Shown one piece after another: positions 22,725 through 34,576 of a stretch of 64,000 nucleotides of DNA (its first letter is position 1; every line of letters begins with the position of its first letter). The notes under the pieces were generated by a model. That model had not been told where the DNA came from, searched no databases, and saw nothing but the letters and a program-made list of their open reading frames with translations. Made by a program: the position numbers and the translations under genes. Source of the DNA: Costus lasius (lineage: Eukaryota; Streptophyta; Magnoliopsida; Zingiberales; Costaceae); contig CM050448.1 in NCBI GenBank assembly GCA_027563935.2, positions 122,562,493 to 122,626,492 on the forward strand, in the 5' to 3' direction.

Positions 22725-24731
22725 AAGAAGAAGAGGAAGAAGAAAGAAAGAATAAGAGGAAGCAGAAGAAGAGGAGGACGAAGAAGAAAGAAAGATGAAG
22801 AGGAAGAGATCGCCCACTTATATCCGCTGCCGCTGCACCTCTTCCTCTCCTTCCTCTCCGTCCTCTCCGTCCTCTCCTGTTCTCCTTCTCCTTCTTCTCT
22901 TATCCTTTCTTCTCCTCCTCCTGCTTGCTCTGCTCGTAGCTTTCATTCTGCCTAACTGGCCATTCGACAGACTGGTACGAACCTACAAAATAGCCAATTC
23001 AGATCAATTTTGAGAACCTTGGGTGATATTAGAAAACTAATAGACTTTCTTTTGTAAAAAAATTTATTAAAACCTAATCCCTATTGCTTTTTTTAGATAT
23101 AACAGTAGTAGGTGTTTGCCTGATATTTTTTAGTTGGTATGGATTCAATAGTATTATTGATAGCTTCTGGAGTTCATGAATTGAATTCTAAAGGAATATT
23201 ATTCTGTGATGATTGTGAATGTTAGACTATCATTAACTAATTTGAACTTGGCTTAGTTGGTATTGAATAAAATAAATGTTGTACAGAATAATTGTAAGTT
23301 GGATTTTGAAAATATATAAGCGTATTAATAGATTCTGTTGGTCAGGGTGTGGCAACAAATCACTCATACATGGGTTCTTGAGTGATGTGGATAGAATGCA
23401 TTGATATCAAATATATAAGAAGCTTCCCTACATTGGTAGCCAACAATGAACTTAATTTCAAGGTAGACACTAAAAATTGATAAAGTATATATTAGTAGTG
23501 TTTGAAATTTTGATTAAGAAACTACAAGGAGTGTATTAGCTTAAATGATCATTGTTGATGAGCTACCTTTTAAGTTTGTTCAAAGTGAAGATTTTAGATA
23601 TTTATTTTTATGCCCTAGATTTAAGATTCTATCGTAATAGACAATTTCATGTGATTGCTTATAACTTTATGTGGATGACAAGTTGAAGCTTAAAAAGTTA
23701 TTTCAAAAGTCAAATCAAAGAGTTTCTTTGACAATTGAGACACGGGCCTCTTTGCAAAGAACTAATTATCTAGCCCACTATATTGATGAAGAGCGGAAAT
23801 TGAATAAGAACTAAAATTTTGCTAAGTTTATGATCGTGCTAGTAAGGGCATAGATATGAGCATGACCATTGAGATGTGTCTTCTTGGGAATAAAGTTTTT
23901 TTTAATAAATGTTGATAGTGCTTTGAGTAATAATATAGTCATCAATTATTTGAGAGATAAAATAATCAATTGGAGTTATAGTGTTGCACATTAAGTATAT
24001 TCACATGAGGTGTATTGCTCGTATAATCAGTCTCATTTTGAATGATAGGTTGAAAGAGATAGGTTATCTATTTTTAAAGTTTAATTGGCTAGCCAATGAG
24101 TCGTCTCTATCCAAATTAAGCAAATTTAAATAATGTGTTAAAATTTTTAAAAAATATAGTCTAAGAGCATATAGTTCTTAGATGGGAGCACTAAATGAAA
24201 TTTCACATATCTTATACTTAATGTCGCTTAAAAATTTGAAAGAGCCTTTGAAAGATACAAAGTGTTAGATCCTAATTTTTGTTATGAATTAATGATGAAA
24301 GATGGGACTAAAAGGAGTGCTTAGTAGTAGAGATCTAACACTTTATATCTTTTAAAAGCTCTTTCAAATTTCTAAATAACATCAAGTATAAAATTCGTGA
24401 AATTTTATATAGTGCTTACATTTAAAGCACAATCAGCTCTTAGACGGTATTTTTCTAATTTTACCATTTTATAAAAAATTTGCTTAATTTGGATAGAGAC
24501 TCACATAGCATGTTGAATCATAAGAATAGATGAATCTATTTCTTTTAACCTATTATTCGCAATGAGATTGATTATATGAGTAATGCATCTCAAGTGAATA
24601 TATTTTTAACGGGCAATGCTAGAACTAAGGAATTGATGGCTCCATTATTACTTGAAGCATTATCAACAGTCATAGGAAAAAACTTTCTTTATTCCCCAAG
24701 CAAGAAGACATCTCAATCGCCATACCTCTAC
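22725..24731. repeat. Right arm of 2-kb inverted repeat
   Basis: Reverse complement of 19410-21431. The outer edge lies at CTCTACCCTT (24722-24731), matching AAGGGTAGAG on the left. Beyond it the sequences differ: BED finger on the left, more N-terminal transposase on the right. Confidence 0.85.
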
Positions 24732-25290
24732 CCTTACTAGTATGATCATGAACTAGGCAAAAATTTAGTTTTTTCTTATTTAATTTTCACTGTTCATAGG
24801 TATATATAATTCCCATGAGTTAGTTGTTAAAGAAACTCTTTAATTTTACTTTTGAAATAACTTTTTAAAATTCAATTTCTCACCCACACAGAAGTTAATA
24901 AGTACTCATATGAAATTGCCCATTGTGATGAAATCTTAAATCTAGGGCATACAAGTGAAAGCAAATGTCTAAAACCTTCACTTTTAACAAACTTAAAAAG
25001 AACTCATCAGCAATGATCATTTGAGTTTAATGCATTCCTTATAGCTTCTCGATCAAATTTTCAAATGCTATTAGTATATACTTTATTATTTTTAGCATCT
25101 ACCTTGACTTAAGTTTAGTTTGTTAGGTAACATTGTAGGGATTCTTCTTACATATTTTGATATAATTTTTTAATCTAGAAGTACCATTACTTTTAGGATA
25201 TGCTCAAATTTCTTTATCTCAATACTTCTTTTGCCATTGATTAAACCATCTATTTTCACGTATTTTGTAAAATGATCTCGGACCTTTGAT
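24731..25290 (-). pseudogene. hAT transposase N-terminal half, degraded
   Basis: Minus-strand translation in shifting frames gives a diverged BED region (HFTKYVKIDGLINGK near 25280-25230), then fragments like the PFKFV, CPRF and LKKLFQK blocks of RICESLEEPER transposases. It runs without a break into the central domain in the right arm (GRGMAIEMSSCLGNKESFF). Many stops and frameshifts make it non-coding today. This side is more collinear with a normal hAT transposase than the left side. Confidence 0.6.
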
Positions 25291-26900
25291 TTTGTATGTG
25301 ATTTTCAATATTTTTTAGCTTTTGAAATAGTTGCTATAGGTTACGTAGGATATGTGGTTTGTCATTTGTGTGAGGTCTTGTGATGTGCTATCTATTTGCA
25401 TGACTTCTGATATTTACAATATAAATAAAACTATAAATATGGTCATAAATTATAAACAATCTATAACCATTCATGTAATAAAAATAGAAATGATATTTTA
25501 ACTTAAAAATTAAAAAAACATTAAATAAAAACTTACATTTGAGGATTGAGGTGTAGAGTTCATAATGTTGTTGAGGCGGATCGGTTGATTTTTCTTGAGA
25601 GTTTATATTTAAGTCTTCAACCGATGAGTTTCACGGTATTTGGGGGCATACATTATGCAATGTAGAATAAGACACTTGACAGTCAAGGCTCAAGATAATG
25701 TATTAATGCGAATTGAGTGGCCATGGGTGAGTGATGAGAAGTGAGTTGATGCCAGCGATGAGAAGCCGAGATGGCATATCATACTCAGGCGAGGTCCAAG
25801 GACTGAGGAGGCAAAGTCAAGGGTGGCTTCAGGCTTCTTCGATTGTTTGTGGTGAGAGAGCCGACTAGAGGAATGGTTGAACAGGAAGTTGGGACTCACG
25901 AACATTAAGACGATGGCTTTGGTTCAGGCAATTGCCAATGAGGCCCCTAACAGGCAAGTGGTCGTGTCCCATGTGACTATGTCCATGTGGTTTAGAGAGT
26001 GAGTGGTTAGTTAAGACACCAAGCCACGACTAGGATATTTAGGACGGCCAGAAGCTTAGAATTAGGCTAGTGGATTGGGCAATTATCTACTAGGCTTGGT
26101 TGGCTAGAATCATCTATTCACCAGCCCAATCAGTAATATATATATATATATAGCAGTAAATTACTGAGCCATTTTTTTTTATTGTTACCGATATTGAAAA
26201 CCAAGTAATGAGAAAAATTAACTGAATTGGCAACTGATACCAAATTATCGATCGTACCCATTTTTGTGCACTCCTACGTATCCCTGCAAGCAGTATATGC
26301 AATGTATTAATAAAAAAAATATAATTGGGAGGGTGAAGGCAGATAAAATGTTAAATTCATAGGGATCTTTGAAAAGCCGATCGCCTAATCCTCAATACCA
26401 CTTAATTTGTGAAGTTCCATTACATAATTTCATAGTTGGATAGTTTTCACTAAAAAAAACTTATTAGTAAATCAGTAAATTACGGAATTTACAGATTGGT
26501 AAATTTGTTGTATGATGGGTAATTTCCTTATTTGGTATCGGTGTCAAAATTTTTGGTTTGCTATCAGTTTTTACCAAATGCTTACCCCTAATGATGGGCT
26601 TTATCATAGGTGCAGATGAAGCTGAAAATTACCTGTGTTATGTGAATTTTGGTTGTTTCTGACTTCCTTGCGTCATATAAATGACTTACAAAAGCATGTC
26701 GATTGAAGCATTGTAGATCATCATGATCTATTTGACTTTATCCTCCTGAATAAGTTTTTAAGATTGTACTCATGCTGAATATTTGTTTGCCCGAAAACCG
26801 CAGTTGTAAGCTGTCAAAACTCTTAGTTGGCTGTTAGAACTGGAGGTGTGTGTGGAGTTTTCATGTGGTTAATTGATCATTTAATCCTCTTAGTTTAGAA
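25291..26900. other. Intergenic stretch before small conserved gene
   Basis: No coding region or element with clear ends was found. A short (TA)n tract sits at 26139-26152. The part after about 26590 may contain upstream leader exons of the gene at 27086, but no donor could be fixed. Confidence 0.4.
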
Positions 26901-27090
26901 TTATATCTTATTCAATGATTTTGTAAGCAATGGGTATCAGCCTGGCATGTTTAATCTGCAGAAGGTTTCCACTAGACCCTAGATCTCAGGATGGATTATA
27001 TCTTATTCAATGATTTTGTAAGCAATGGGTATCAGCTTGGCATGTTTAATCTGCAGAAGGTTTCCACTAGACCCTAGATCTCAGTATGGA
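26901..27090 (+). repeat. 95-bp tandem duplication at the start of the small gene
   Basis: Copy 1 (26901-26995) and copy 2 (26996-27090) differ at about two positions. Each has a pyrimidine-poor but usable acceptor (aatctgcag|aagg), a leader segment and a downstream ATG. The ATG of copy 1 (26991) opens a frame that stops at a TAG inside copy 2. The ATG of copy 2 (27086) starts the real protein. Confidence 0.9.
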
Positions 27091-27429
27091 TGCACAAAAA
27101 ACTCAAGCAGAAAAGCCGAAGTCAATTGATCCAGCAATGACGTCATGTCGAAAGAAGAAATCAGATGATGCTAGTTTCTTGGAGGATCTGAGAGATCATA
27201 TTGATGAATTCATTAATGCCTCCATGGATGAGCACAAAACTTGCTTTCAAAAGACGATTAAAAAGGTCAGTAGAAAACCACCATTTTACATCAGGTTCGA
27301 TTATTTGAAATAATTTCTCACATATACTTTTTTCAGATGTTTGGACTATCCAAGGCTGTTGCACAGAGGACTGAAGAAGCTAAAGAAGCCGAAAGTGTTT
27401 TGCCTCTTCAGACTACTGTATCTCACTAA
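27086..27429 (+). CDS. Small conserved plant protein of unknown function
   Basis: Two coding exons, 27086-27265 and 27337-27429, joined by a 71-bp intron (AAAAAG|gtcagt to ttttcag|ATG) in phase 0, giving 90 residues. The protein is hydrophilic with an N-terminal Lys-rich part, then FLEDLRDHIDEFINASMDEH, a charged helix, and a C-terminal LPLQTTVS motif. I have an impression of similar short proteins in other plants but cannot name a domain or function. There is no signal peptide or membrane segment. The downstream 3' sequence to about 27900 is AT-rich and may be untranslated. The alternating charged residues suggest a coiled helix; that is inference. Confidence 0.7.
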
Positions 27430-28667
27430 GGAATGCTTGGAGTGTTTTCGTGGTTTCTAGCAGAAACAGAAAGTAACAATAAGTTGCTGCAAAATAAGAG
27501 CGTTGGCTTTATTAATTTTCAGAGATAGCAGCAGGTTTACAAACTTGATTTTGCTGTTCTTCAGGTCTTGATAATGCAAGGTGTGGATGCTTATTTCGTA
27601 AGTTAAAAAAAATGGAATTTATGTTGGATTCTTGAACTAAGGTTTTTTGAAATTTGTTGCTAAAATATTTTTGGATTAAATACTGTGAAGAGTCGAAATT
27701 TTGTAGGTTGGTTGGTATTTCTGTTAATTCTTGCTAGAAGTTTGCATAGGAGCTCAATAAGACGCAGAGTGGTAGAATTAGTAGTATCATACTAAAATCA
27801 AGAGATAAATATGGATTGTGATGGTTTCTTTACAGATCATCATTGCATTGATTTCAATCTCTGTTCGTATCAGAAGGAAAGCTTTGGTATATACTAATCT
27901 TTCTTATATTGGTTGAGTTCTTAATTAACACAATTCGAGTGGAATCGTGTACTTCTACTGTTACTGATGCTGCACAACTGAGCAAATATTTGTAGTTAAT
28001 ATATATACCAGTTCGGATTAGTAAATTTTACCTATCTGTTTAGTATGAGTGACATGCCTTACATGGAACTAGTCACTATATAAAATATATAGCAAAATTT
28101 AAAATTATTTATATGTGTGTGCACGCCAATGTAATAAAAGAGCCATATAAATTCACAAAATGTAAGTAAATAAGTTCAATTAGAGAATCAGAAAAATATG
28201 CTCAGCTTCTTCCTACTACATACTATTTGATAGCAAAGTTGACTGGACCTATGTTATCTAGTATCAAAACTAAGTGATCTGCCACTGTCTAGCATCAAGG
28301 ATTATCAGTTCTATATTATGAGGAGAACTTTAAAAAAAAAAAAAAAATTAGTGTTCTCAACCGGTAAAAGTATTAGTCGTTATTTTAATAAAGCCATATT
28401 CTAATTTAGCAGAATTATATTCTACTTTTAAAACTAGATTTTATCTTAACAAAAATCATGTTCTCCTTTTCTAAAATATTTAAGAATTCATGCTAGGAAT
28501 CTTGCTAAATCATTCCACAATTTCCAAATTCATCAACATAAGTGGTAAAGAACTATATACATTTTTTCTATCCAGTATAGGTTCATATACCTGTTACAAA
28601 AATTACAGTATGAACAATACAGACGCTTGCAAACAACAAATCTAACACCATCACAGTATCAGACAAT
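27430..28667. other. Intergenic stretch between two converging genes
   Basis: This region lies between the 3' ends of the plus-strand small gene and the minus-strand BTB gene, and presumably holds both 3' untranslated regions. No further gene is supported. Confidence 0.5.
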
Positions 28668-31600
28668 TCAGATGTGCTGCAACCGGCCATTATTGTTACA
28701 AGGAGGGGAATCATCATTGGTAGGCCTATCTGCTCGCCGAAACCAAGTTTCGAATGCTGAGATCAAGTGCGGGCAATCATCGACATTACGAGTGGAAAAG
28801 CTTAGGCACTGGTGCAGCAACTCCTGAGCATCTGACATTGGAAGAGTGGAAATTATACTCAAGAATGATTCTTCGAGTTCATGGATAACTGATCTTTGGC
28901 CTATTGGTGAGACAATATCTCTGCAAACATTCAGTACAGGAAGCCAATCTCTGACAAGCTTCATCCTTACCTGAAACAGTAATGTTCGAATAAAAACTGT
29001 GACTTCTTGCCTAGGATTTTGTATTATTTTATAAACAGGAAAGTTTTCAAACAGGAACAACTTGAATTAATTTTTGCGACACCATTTACCTACTATTATT
29101 TAAAGTCAGGTAACCTTTTATTTTAACCCATGTACTATACATGATTACATTGTAGAATGGAAGATATCATATATGTTGTTACGATCCGCCTGAGAAAACT
29201 GTGGCATTAACTTGATGAGTTTATAACAACATAGCCTAATTTAAAAATATTTAAGCCTTAGTGATAGTAATCTCATTAGACCTTATATTATGACAATTAT
29301 TTTCTTACTCTCTCTGGGACTAAACTAAAGTACAACAATCCCATTTATGCCCAGATATACTCAAAGCCTAACACAGCCTAAAACTATTTGACCTTATAAA
29401 CCATGACAATTTTTTTCCCATTATGGGATTAGACCGGGTTATAATAATATGCTATGTTATATATTTGCTAAATATTCAGTTATCTACTTGGCCCAACACA
29501 ACCCTCTAATGTGAATCAATTTTGTTGTCTGGGTCTAGGTGCTCAAATTTGGCTCAATTTATTTAACCTGTACAGATTTGAGATGAGCTAAAGCTCATTA
29601 TGCCTTTGCCAACCTAGCCGTATCACCTTCATAGAAAAGGGAGACCAGGATATCCCCGGGCATCCTACCTCATGCCAAAGTAAGCGCAAAGACTGCTAGA
29701 TAAATTATAAAATAAGTAAATTGATACTTTAAATGATAGTTAGGTAGTCTGAAGTCTAAACTAGTAATACCCCGCAAAGGGGTATTCTTACTTATGGTTA
29801 AGTCGCCCTTGAGTTAGGGAATGGAAAACCAATTAGGTTTTACATGACTTAGTCAATAATATGTCATCTCAAAACAAGAAATGAATTTTCCAATATCCGC
29901 ACAAGTCTGGCTGATTATATAAAAAGTGAAAGGTAAGAGAACAAGGTCCCAGATGCTGTTTGCATATTCTAGAACAGGTATTTGTTCGACAAATACATAG
30001 AATGAAAGCATGATTTTATTTTAACAGAGCTACCCAACACATATAATGTATACTCCCAATTTCATATGCAAGAGTGAAGTATAAGCCCCTTCTAGTTATA
30101 CAGTACCAAACATTAGGACACCACTAAAAACAATGACTTGGTCACAAAAGTAAAGTGACCTTATCATAGGGTTTTTGCAAAAAAGAAAAAAAAAACCCTT
30201 TTTGTTTATGAATTGTTTCATCATTAACAAAAAAAATTGTAATTTTTACTACATCTTCGGCAAGGACATCCCTAACTTCCAAGAAATTTACTCCCTGCAT
30301 GAATTATACAACTTATAATCTTGTATGAAAACATTGATGGGCAATGTTATGCACAAGAGGAGGCTCCATCCAAACACTCCATCAAACATGGGCCTCCTGC
30401 TTTAGGACCAATCATAGGCATCATTTGCATGCATGCTTTGACTTTCTGTATTGCATCTGCATGACATTTTTTGTATGTAGCTAGGTAACCTAGGTTTATT
30501 TTATAATTTTAATTTCTATAGAATTACATATTAGGTTGTAAAGTAGCCTAGGTTACATTATAATTCACACTGCATATGTAATTTGACAAGCCTCCTCCAC
30601 ATCCTAACGACCTCAACATATATACCTCAACCACCACATCATCAAGTGCAATGTCATCAATTACCACATCAACAAAAACCAGCCACATCACCATGCCATT
30701 TCATGACAGGACATAAACAACTAAGAGAAGGAAGAAAAGAGGAGTGGATGACAACCCAAATTCCACTCATGCAAGCATTTCATGAAGCTGACCACCCAAC
30801 CTCCCAAGCTAACCAATGCATGGAGCTTGCTTAAAGCATGTAAATGGCTAAGGAAGGGCGCCAACTTGAATTTCAAACCAAAAAGATCTAAGCCACTTCA
30901 AACCAAGAAGATCTAAGCCACACAATTCAAAAAGAACCATCATCCAACCAATGAAGAAGAAAGAGAGTTGATGACAATTACAAACTTGAGGGCAAAGTGC
31001 TAAAGTGTTGTAAACATTAAGGGTGAGAAGGATTTAAGGGCTTGTAGTTGTCATTTGCTTCATAGTTTAGCATATTGAATGATTTAGAAAATACTTGTGT
31101 TCTTAGTGTTAGTAATTGTAGCCTGAGTGACTCTCTTCTTGCTTAGCCAATCCTTCCACCATCTTCTTCCCCCTTGTGCGATTCCTTGCCTCAAGCCATG
31201 GATGTCCTTCCTTCCTTCCTTGGATGCAGCTTGAAGATAAGGAGACCTCAAAGTGGAGCTTGGGGCATGGAGAGTCCATGCCATCAATCTTGAAGACTTG
31301 AACAAGATCCACAAAGGACCTTTGTTAGTTTAAAGGGAGCTTTTCTCCCATCCCTTGTTCTTTCATATTATTGTATAACGTCCCATTTTTAATCTCATTG
31401 CCAAGATTCAGGGCAAATCAAGACGAAGGACCTTGGCCCCTTCAACATTGAAGGGGTGGCAATGAGACCCCTCCAACTCTCTCTTATTTGCATGTTATTT
31501 GTTCTTAGTTTATTTTCTAGATTTGCATGCTCTGTTTGCTATTTAGTTTGCTGTTCTTACAAGCTCCATACCCTAGAGCGACCCTTATACAATCATATAA

Positions 31601-33002
31601 CCCCCTCCTACTTCACAATGCTGTCAAATTCATTGTTCATCCCGGTAAATCTTCATATTCATAATTCCATTATCTCAAAGATATGGCTGACTGCAAAAGG
31701 AACCATTAGTCTCGGAAGCTTACTTTTTCATCTGCTTCCATCAAACTGCTGTTTTATCTTAACTTTTGTTTTTCCCTTGTTGAGTCCTGCACATATTAGT
31801 TCATACTAGTCTAATTTCAAAATGCTAGTCGTGGTCACATTTGGCCATTACTAGTTAATGCGTCTTCACAAAAGGAGAAAAGGCTAAATGCATGAAAATT
31901 TCATAGTCAAAACCTGTCGCGGAGCCAGAGTAGTTCCAGAAGCAACAGCATTTGCGAGCCGGAATGTGGACTTTATGACCAGCGACGGTAGCCCAGGAGC
32001 TATGTTTTTCCAAGCATCGTCCCTGAAAGTCTTCTGCAAGTCTGCAGCTAATGCCGCCTGCTCACTCCATTCCTCCACTGCCGCATCGGCCACTCTCAGC
32101 TCAATCATCCTCTCCACAAGCCAGTGCAGGTGCTTGGCATTCATCATGGCTGAATGCAGATTCAGCCTCTGCATTGCCTCTCTCTCATCATTGTTTCCCG
32201 CAACGCTGAAGTCGGGACTTGCATACTTCCCCAAATGGTCCTTCACCGTCTCCATACTCGTGTAAAAGGCTTGCTCCAGAGCTCTCTTCACGGAATCCCG
32301 AGAAGAGTAATCCCTTAGTAACTTCGCAACGAAGACCTTCACGGTCGCTACATTTGGGTGACTGCGAATGGCTGAATCAATCAATCGCTGGAGCATTGCT
32401 TCCGACGCAGAAATCCCGTCCCCATCCTCCGGTGCTCCAGGAGAAACCCTCGCGAGGAGTTCTTCAGACTCCTCTTTTTTAAGGAAAGGGATCACTTTTA
32501 GAACCCCCTTCTCCTCCTCCTCCGTCCAGGGCACGGCCTCGATGTACCGCACACATGCGAGGATACAATCCTCGAAGAGAAGCTCCGAGGCCACCGGGAT
32601 CATCTCCACAGCATCGGAGACAGATCTGATCTCTCCAGAGAAATCGAGGGTGTGGAGGAGGCGGAGGACCTGCACATGGGCGTCAAAGGGGCCGGGATTT
32701 GCGCGGATGCGGACTCTTGTACAGGGGGGTTCGACCTTATGGGTGAGATGCCGACAAAGTCCGAGGCTGCCCTCGACGAAGGGCAGCCACCGCTCGGAGA
32801 GGAGAGCGGCGAAGTAACCGCAACGGCTGAGAGCGGTGGAGTAGACGCTAAGGCTGAGCGATTTGGGGCAGGGGTCGAGGTCCTGAAGCTCGAGGCGGAG
32901 AAGAATGTCGCCGGATCGGTCGAAGGGGTACTCCTTTAGGGTTCCGTCAGGGTTGAGAGGGCCGACGGCGCCCCCGCCACGCTGCCGTTTCCGGTGTGAC
33001 AT
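28668..33002 (-). CDS. BTB/POZ domain protein (At1g63850-like)
   Basis: Two exons on the minus strand, 33002-31914 and 28970-28668, joined in phase 0 (CGACAG|gttttg to ttcag|GTAAGG), giving 463 residues. The first 25 residues are basic (HRKRQR). A BTB-like fold follows from about residue 30, including VYSTALSRCGYFAALLSERW. The C-terminal region is helical and ends with LPMSDAQELLHQCLSFSTRN and a WFRRA motif, as in plant proteins of the At1g63850 type. Such proteins are thought to bind CUL3 and bring substrates to ubiquitin ligases (family knowledge; substrate unknown). The start is the ATG before SHRKRQR; the longer frame opens with TTG. The intron of 2943 bp is long and carries repeat-like DNA. 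Exon 1 is GC-rich. Confidence 0.88.
30340..31460. other. Repeat-like insertion in BTB intron
   Basis: The composition changes here from AT-rich intron to a mixed sequence with short direct repeats (AAACCAAGAAGATCTAAGCC-like at 30880-30920) and an 18-bp palindrome CCCCTTCA/TGAAGGGG near 31440. GGCAATG occurs at both edges (30338 and 31455), which could be a target duplication, but the ends do not fit TG...CA. I suspect a retroelement fragment and cannot classify it. Confidence 0.3.
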
Positions 33003-33844
33003 GTAGAACTGTAGATTATCATTCAACCGACGTGATTCTTGAGGAAGAGACGGAAATATGACGTTTCACGGAAGTTCATTTTGTGTTGTAACACGAATCG
33101 TAAAGAGAATAGCTGCCACATGATTATGCAGGTGCACGAATCTTAACGCTTTCGCGGTGCAATAAATCGCCATCTCTAATTTTCTCATTGCTTCTCCCGC
33201 CTCGAGGATCCTGACCGTCGGATTGGGACACCCGTTTACAGATGAGCAGTGTATGAGGGTATGGTGATTGCGGTATCTGAAAAGGAGGTGAGCAGAGGCG
33301 GTGCCGCTGGTCGGATAAGATAAGATTGGGTCCACCGAATTATGAAATGTGGTCAGATCTGGGTGTGTCGGATTTGAAATGTTTGTGGGAATCATTATTT
33401 TATTATATTAAGAAAATGAAGAGGATAAGGTTAATTAATTAAGACTTCATTAGCGATTATGCTAAGTTTTGACCCATATTGACAAAATAAGCCAGCCCTA
33501 GAGCTCGACTCTTGTTAAGCCCGACTAACAACTTGAATAACTGTGCTCACAAGTGAAGGAAAGTAGGCATTAAACGCTATGTATTTATGACGTGCCGGTA
33601 CAAGGAATGTCACCGAATTTATACTGTCACGGACCACACGAGGGCACGCATCGCAAGCGCTATACCGTCCTCGGCTCCTTGCCTTCTCTTTGGCAGTATT
33701 TAAATCAACAAACCCAAAAAAAAAAAAAAAAAAAAAAATCAACAAACCAGTGTTTTGTGTACGATGACGTTGACACGCCGATTTGAGGTTGTTAACGTCG
33801 CGGCACAATATATCGGGTCGGAGGATTCTGCGCCGTAGCAATCA
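33003..33844. other. Upstream region of BTB gene
   Basis: Probable promoter and leader of the minus-strand BTB gene in the first few hundred bases. A poly(A) tract of about 23 bases at 33715-33738 is bracketed by the direct repeat AATCAACAAACC, which looks like slippage or a short retroposed end. No gene is supported. Confidence 0.4.
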
Positions 33845-34034
33845 TGTATTCACGATACTTCGGAGTTCGGACGTGTTCGGGTTCATCCTCTCTCGTCTTT
33901 GCAATTGCAGGAGATGAAAATTTTCAACCCAAACCCGATAAGGCTATCGGACTCGTTCACCTACATCCATTTCATGTCATGCGTTGTAGATCAATCACGT
34001 GGGTCAATCAATTACCTAGGGTGTGTCGTTCTTC

Positions 34035-34557
34035 CAGGATAGGGATCCTGATGCCAACACTAGGGTGTGTTGATGCCAATGTCTAAGGGCATTGATGCCG
34101 ATGTCAGGGACGTCGATGCCGATGTCAGGGGACATCGAGGGAGAACTCTATAAGAGCTCAGTGATTGCCAGATCACTTCCCGGAGCAGGGGCTCCGATGC
34201 CATCACTAGGAGGGTGATGAAGAGGGGTCAGCAGATCCTTTTTCCAAAGCAGGGGGCTTTGATGCCAACACCAGGGCGTGTTGATGCCAACACCAGGGCG
34301 TGTTGATGCCAATGCATAGCATTGATGCCAACACCAGGGGGTGTTGATGCCGACGCTAGGGGCGTCGATGCCGGTGTCAGGGACATCGAGGTTCAGCTGA
34401 GTTCAGCAAATATGGTGAAGCAAGATTATCCTTGACAAGTTTGTTGATGCAGGTTGCTATAAGCATGGTGCAGCAAACATTCATCATCAGAGGAGGGAGG
34501 ACTTTGAACATTGGAAGGCCAGTGTTCAACTTGCATGGAACATCGAGGGCGATGTTC
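34035..34557 (+). repeat. Array of short stem-loops with covarying stems
   Basis: At least fifteen small inverted repeats follow one another. Perfect examples: CAGGAT/ATCCTG at 34035-34050, CGGAGC/GCTCCG at 34181-34196, AACACC/GGTGTT at 34330-34345, GACGC/GCGTC at 34352-34366 and GAACATCG/CGATGTTC at 34538-34557. Loops are AGGG or a close variant, and most units are followed by GATGCC. Stem sequences differ between units but remain complementary, some through G-T pairs (34100-34114, 34373-34387, 34506-34527). The array lies just before a polypurine tract and LTR start. Confidence 0.85.
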
Positions 34558-34576
34558 AAATCAGGTGGGGGAGAAT

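Larger units (their letters stand above)
17605..25290. mobile_element. Rearranged hAT (RICESLEEPER-type) transposon region
   Basis: The left side has a TAGGGCTGTCC-type hAT start at 17605. A CCGAACCGAA-rich subterminal stretch follows, then a GC-rich noncoding exon (about 17820-18210, donor CATCG|gtaagc), an intron and a BED zinc finger exon at 19265. From 19410 to 24731 the region is a large palindrome made of transposase fragments in alternating directions. At 24731-25290 the transposase N-terminal half reads on the minus strand. No right terminus with a matching target duplication was found, so the outer right edge is uncertain. Confidence 0.6.

Noticed and set aside
21093..23013. Lys- and Ser-rich frames in the MITE and its mirror copy
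   Set aside because: Purine- and pyrimidine-rich repeat reading; the two arms give the same false proteins.
33003..33026. Eight extra N-terminal residues of the BTB protein
   Set aside because: The extension begins with TTG; the ATG at 33002 is the start.
34035..34400. CRISPR-like array
   Set aside because: Units have no long identical direct repeat with unique spacers, and the context is a plant nuclear genome; the regular feature is paired stems.
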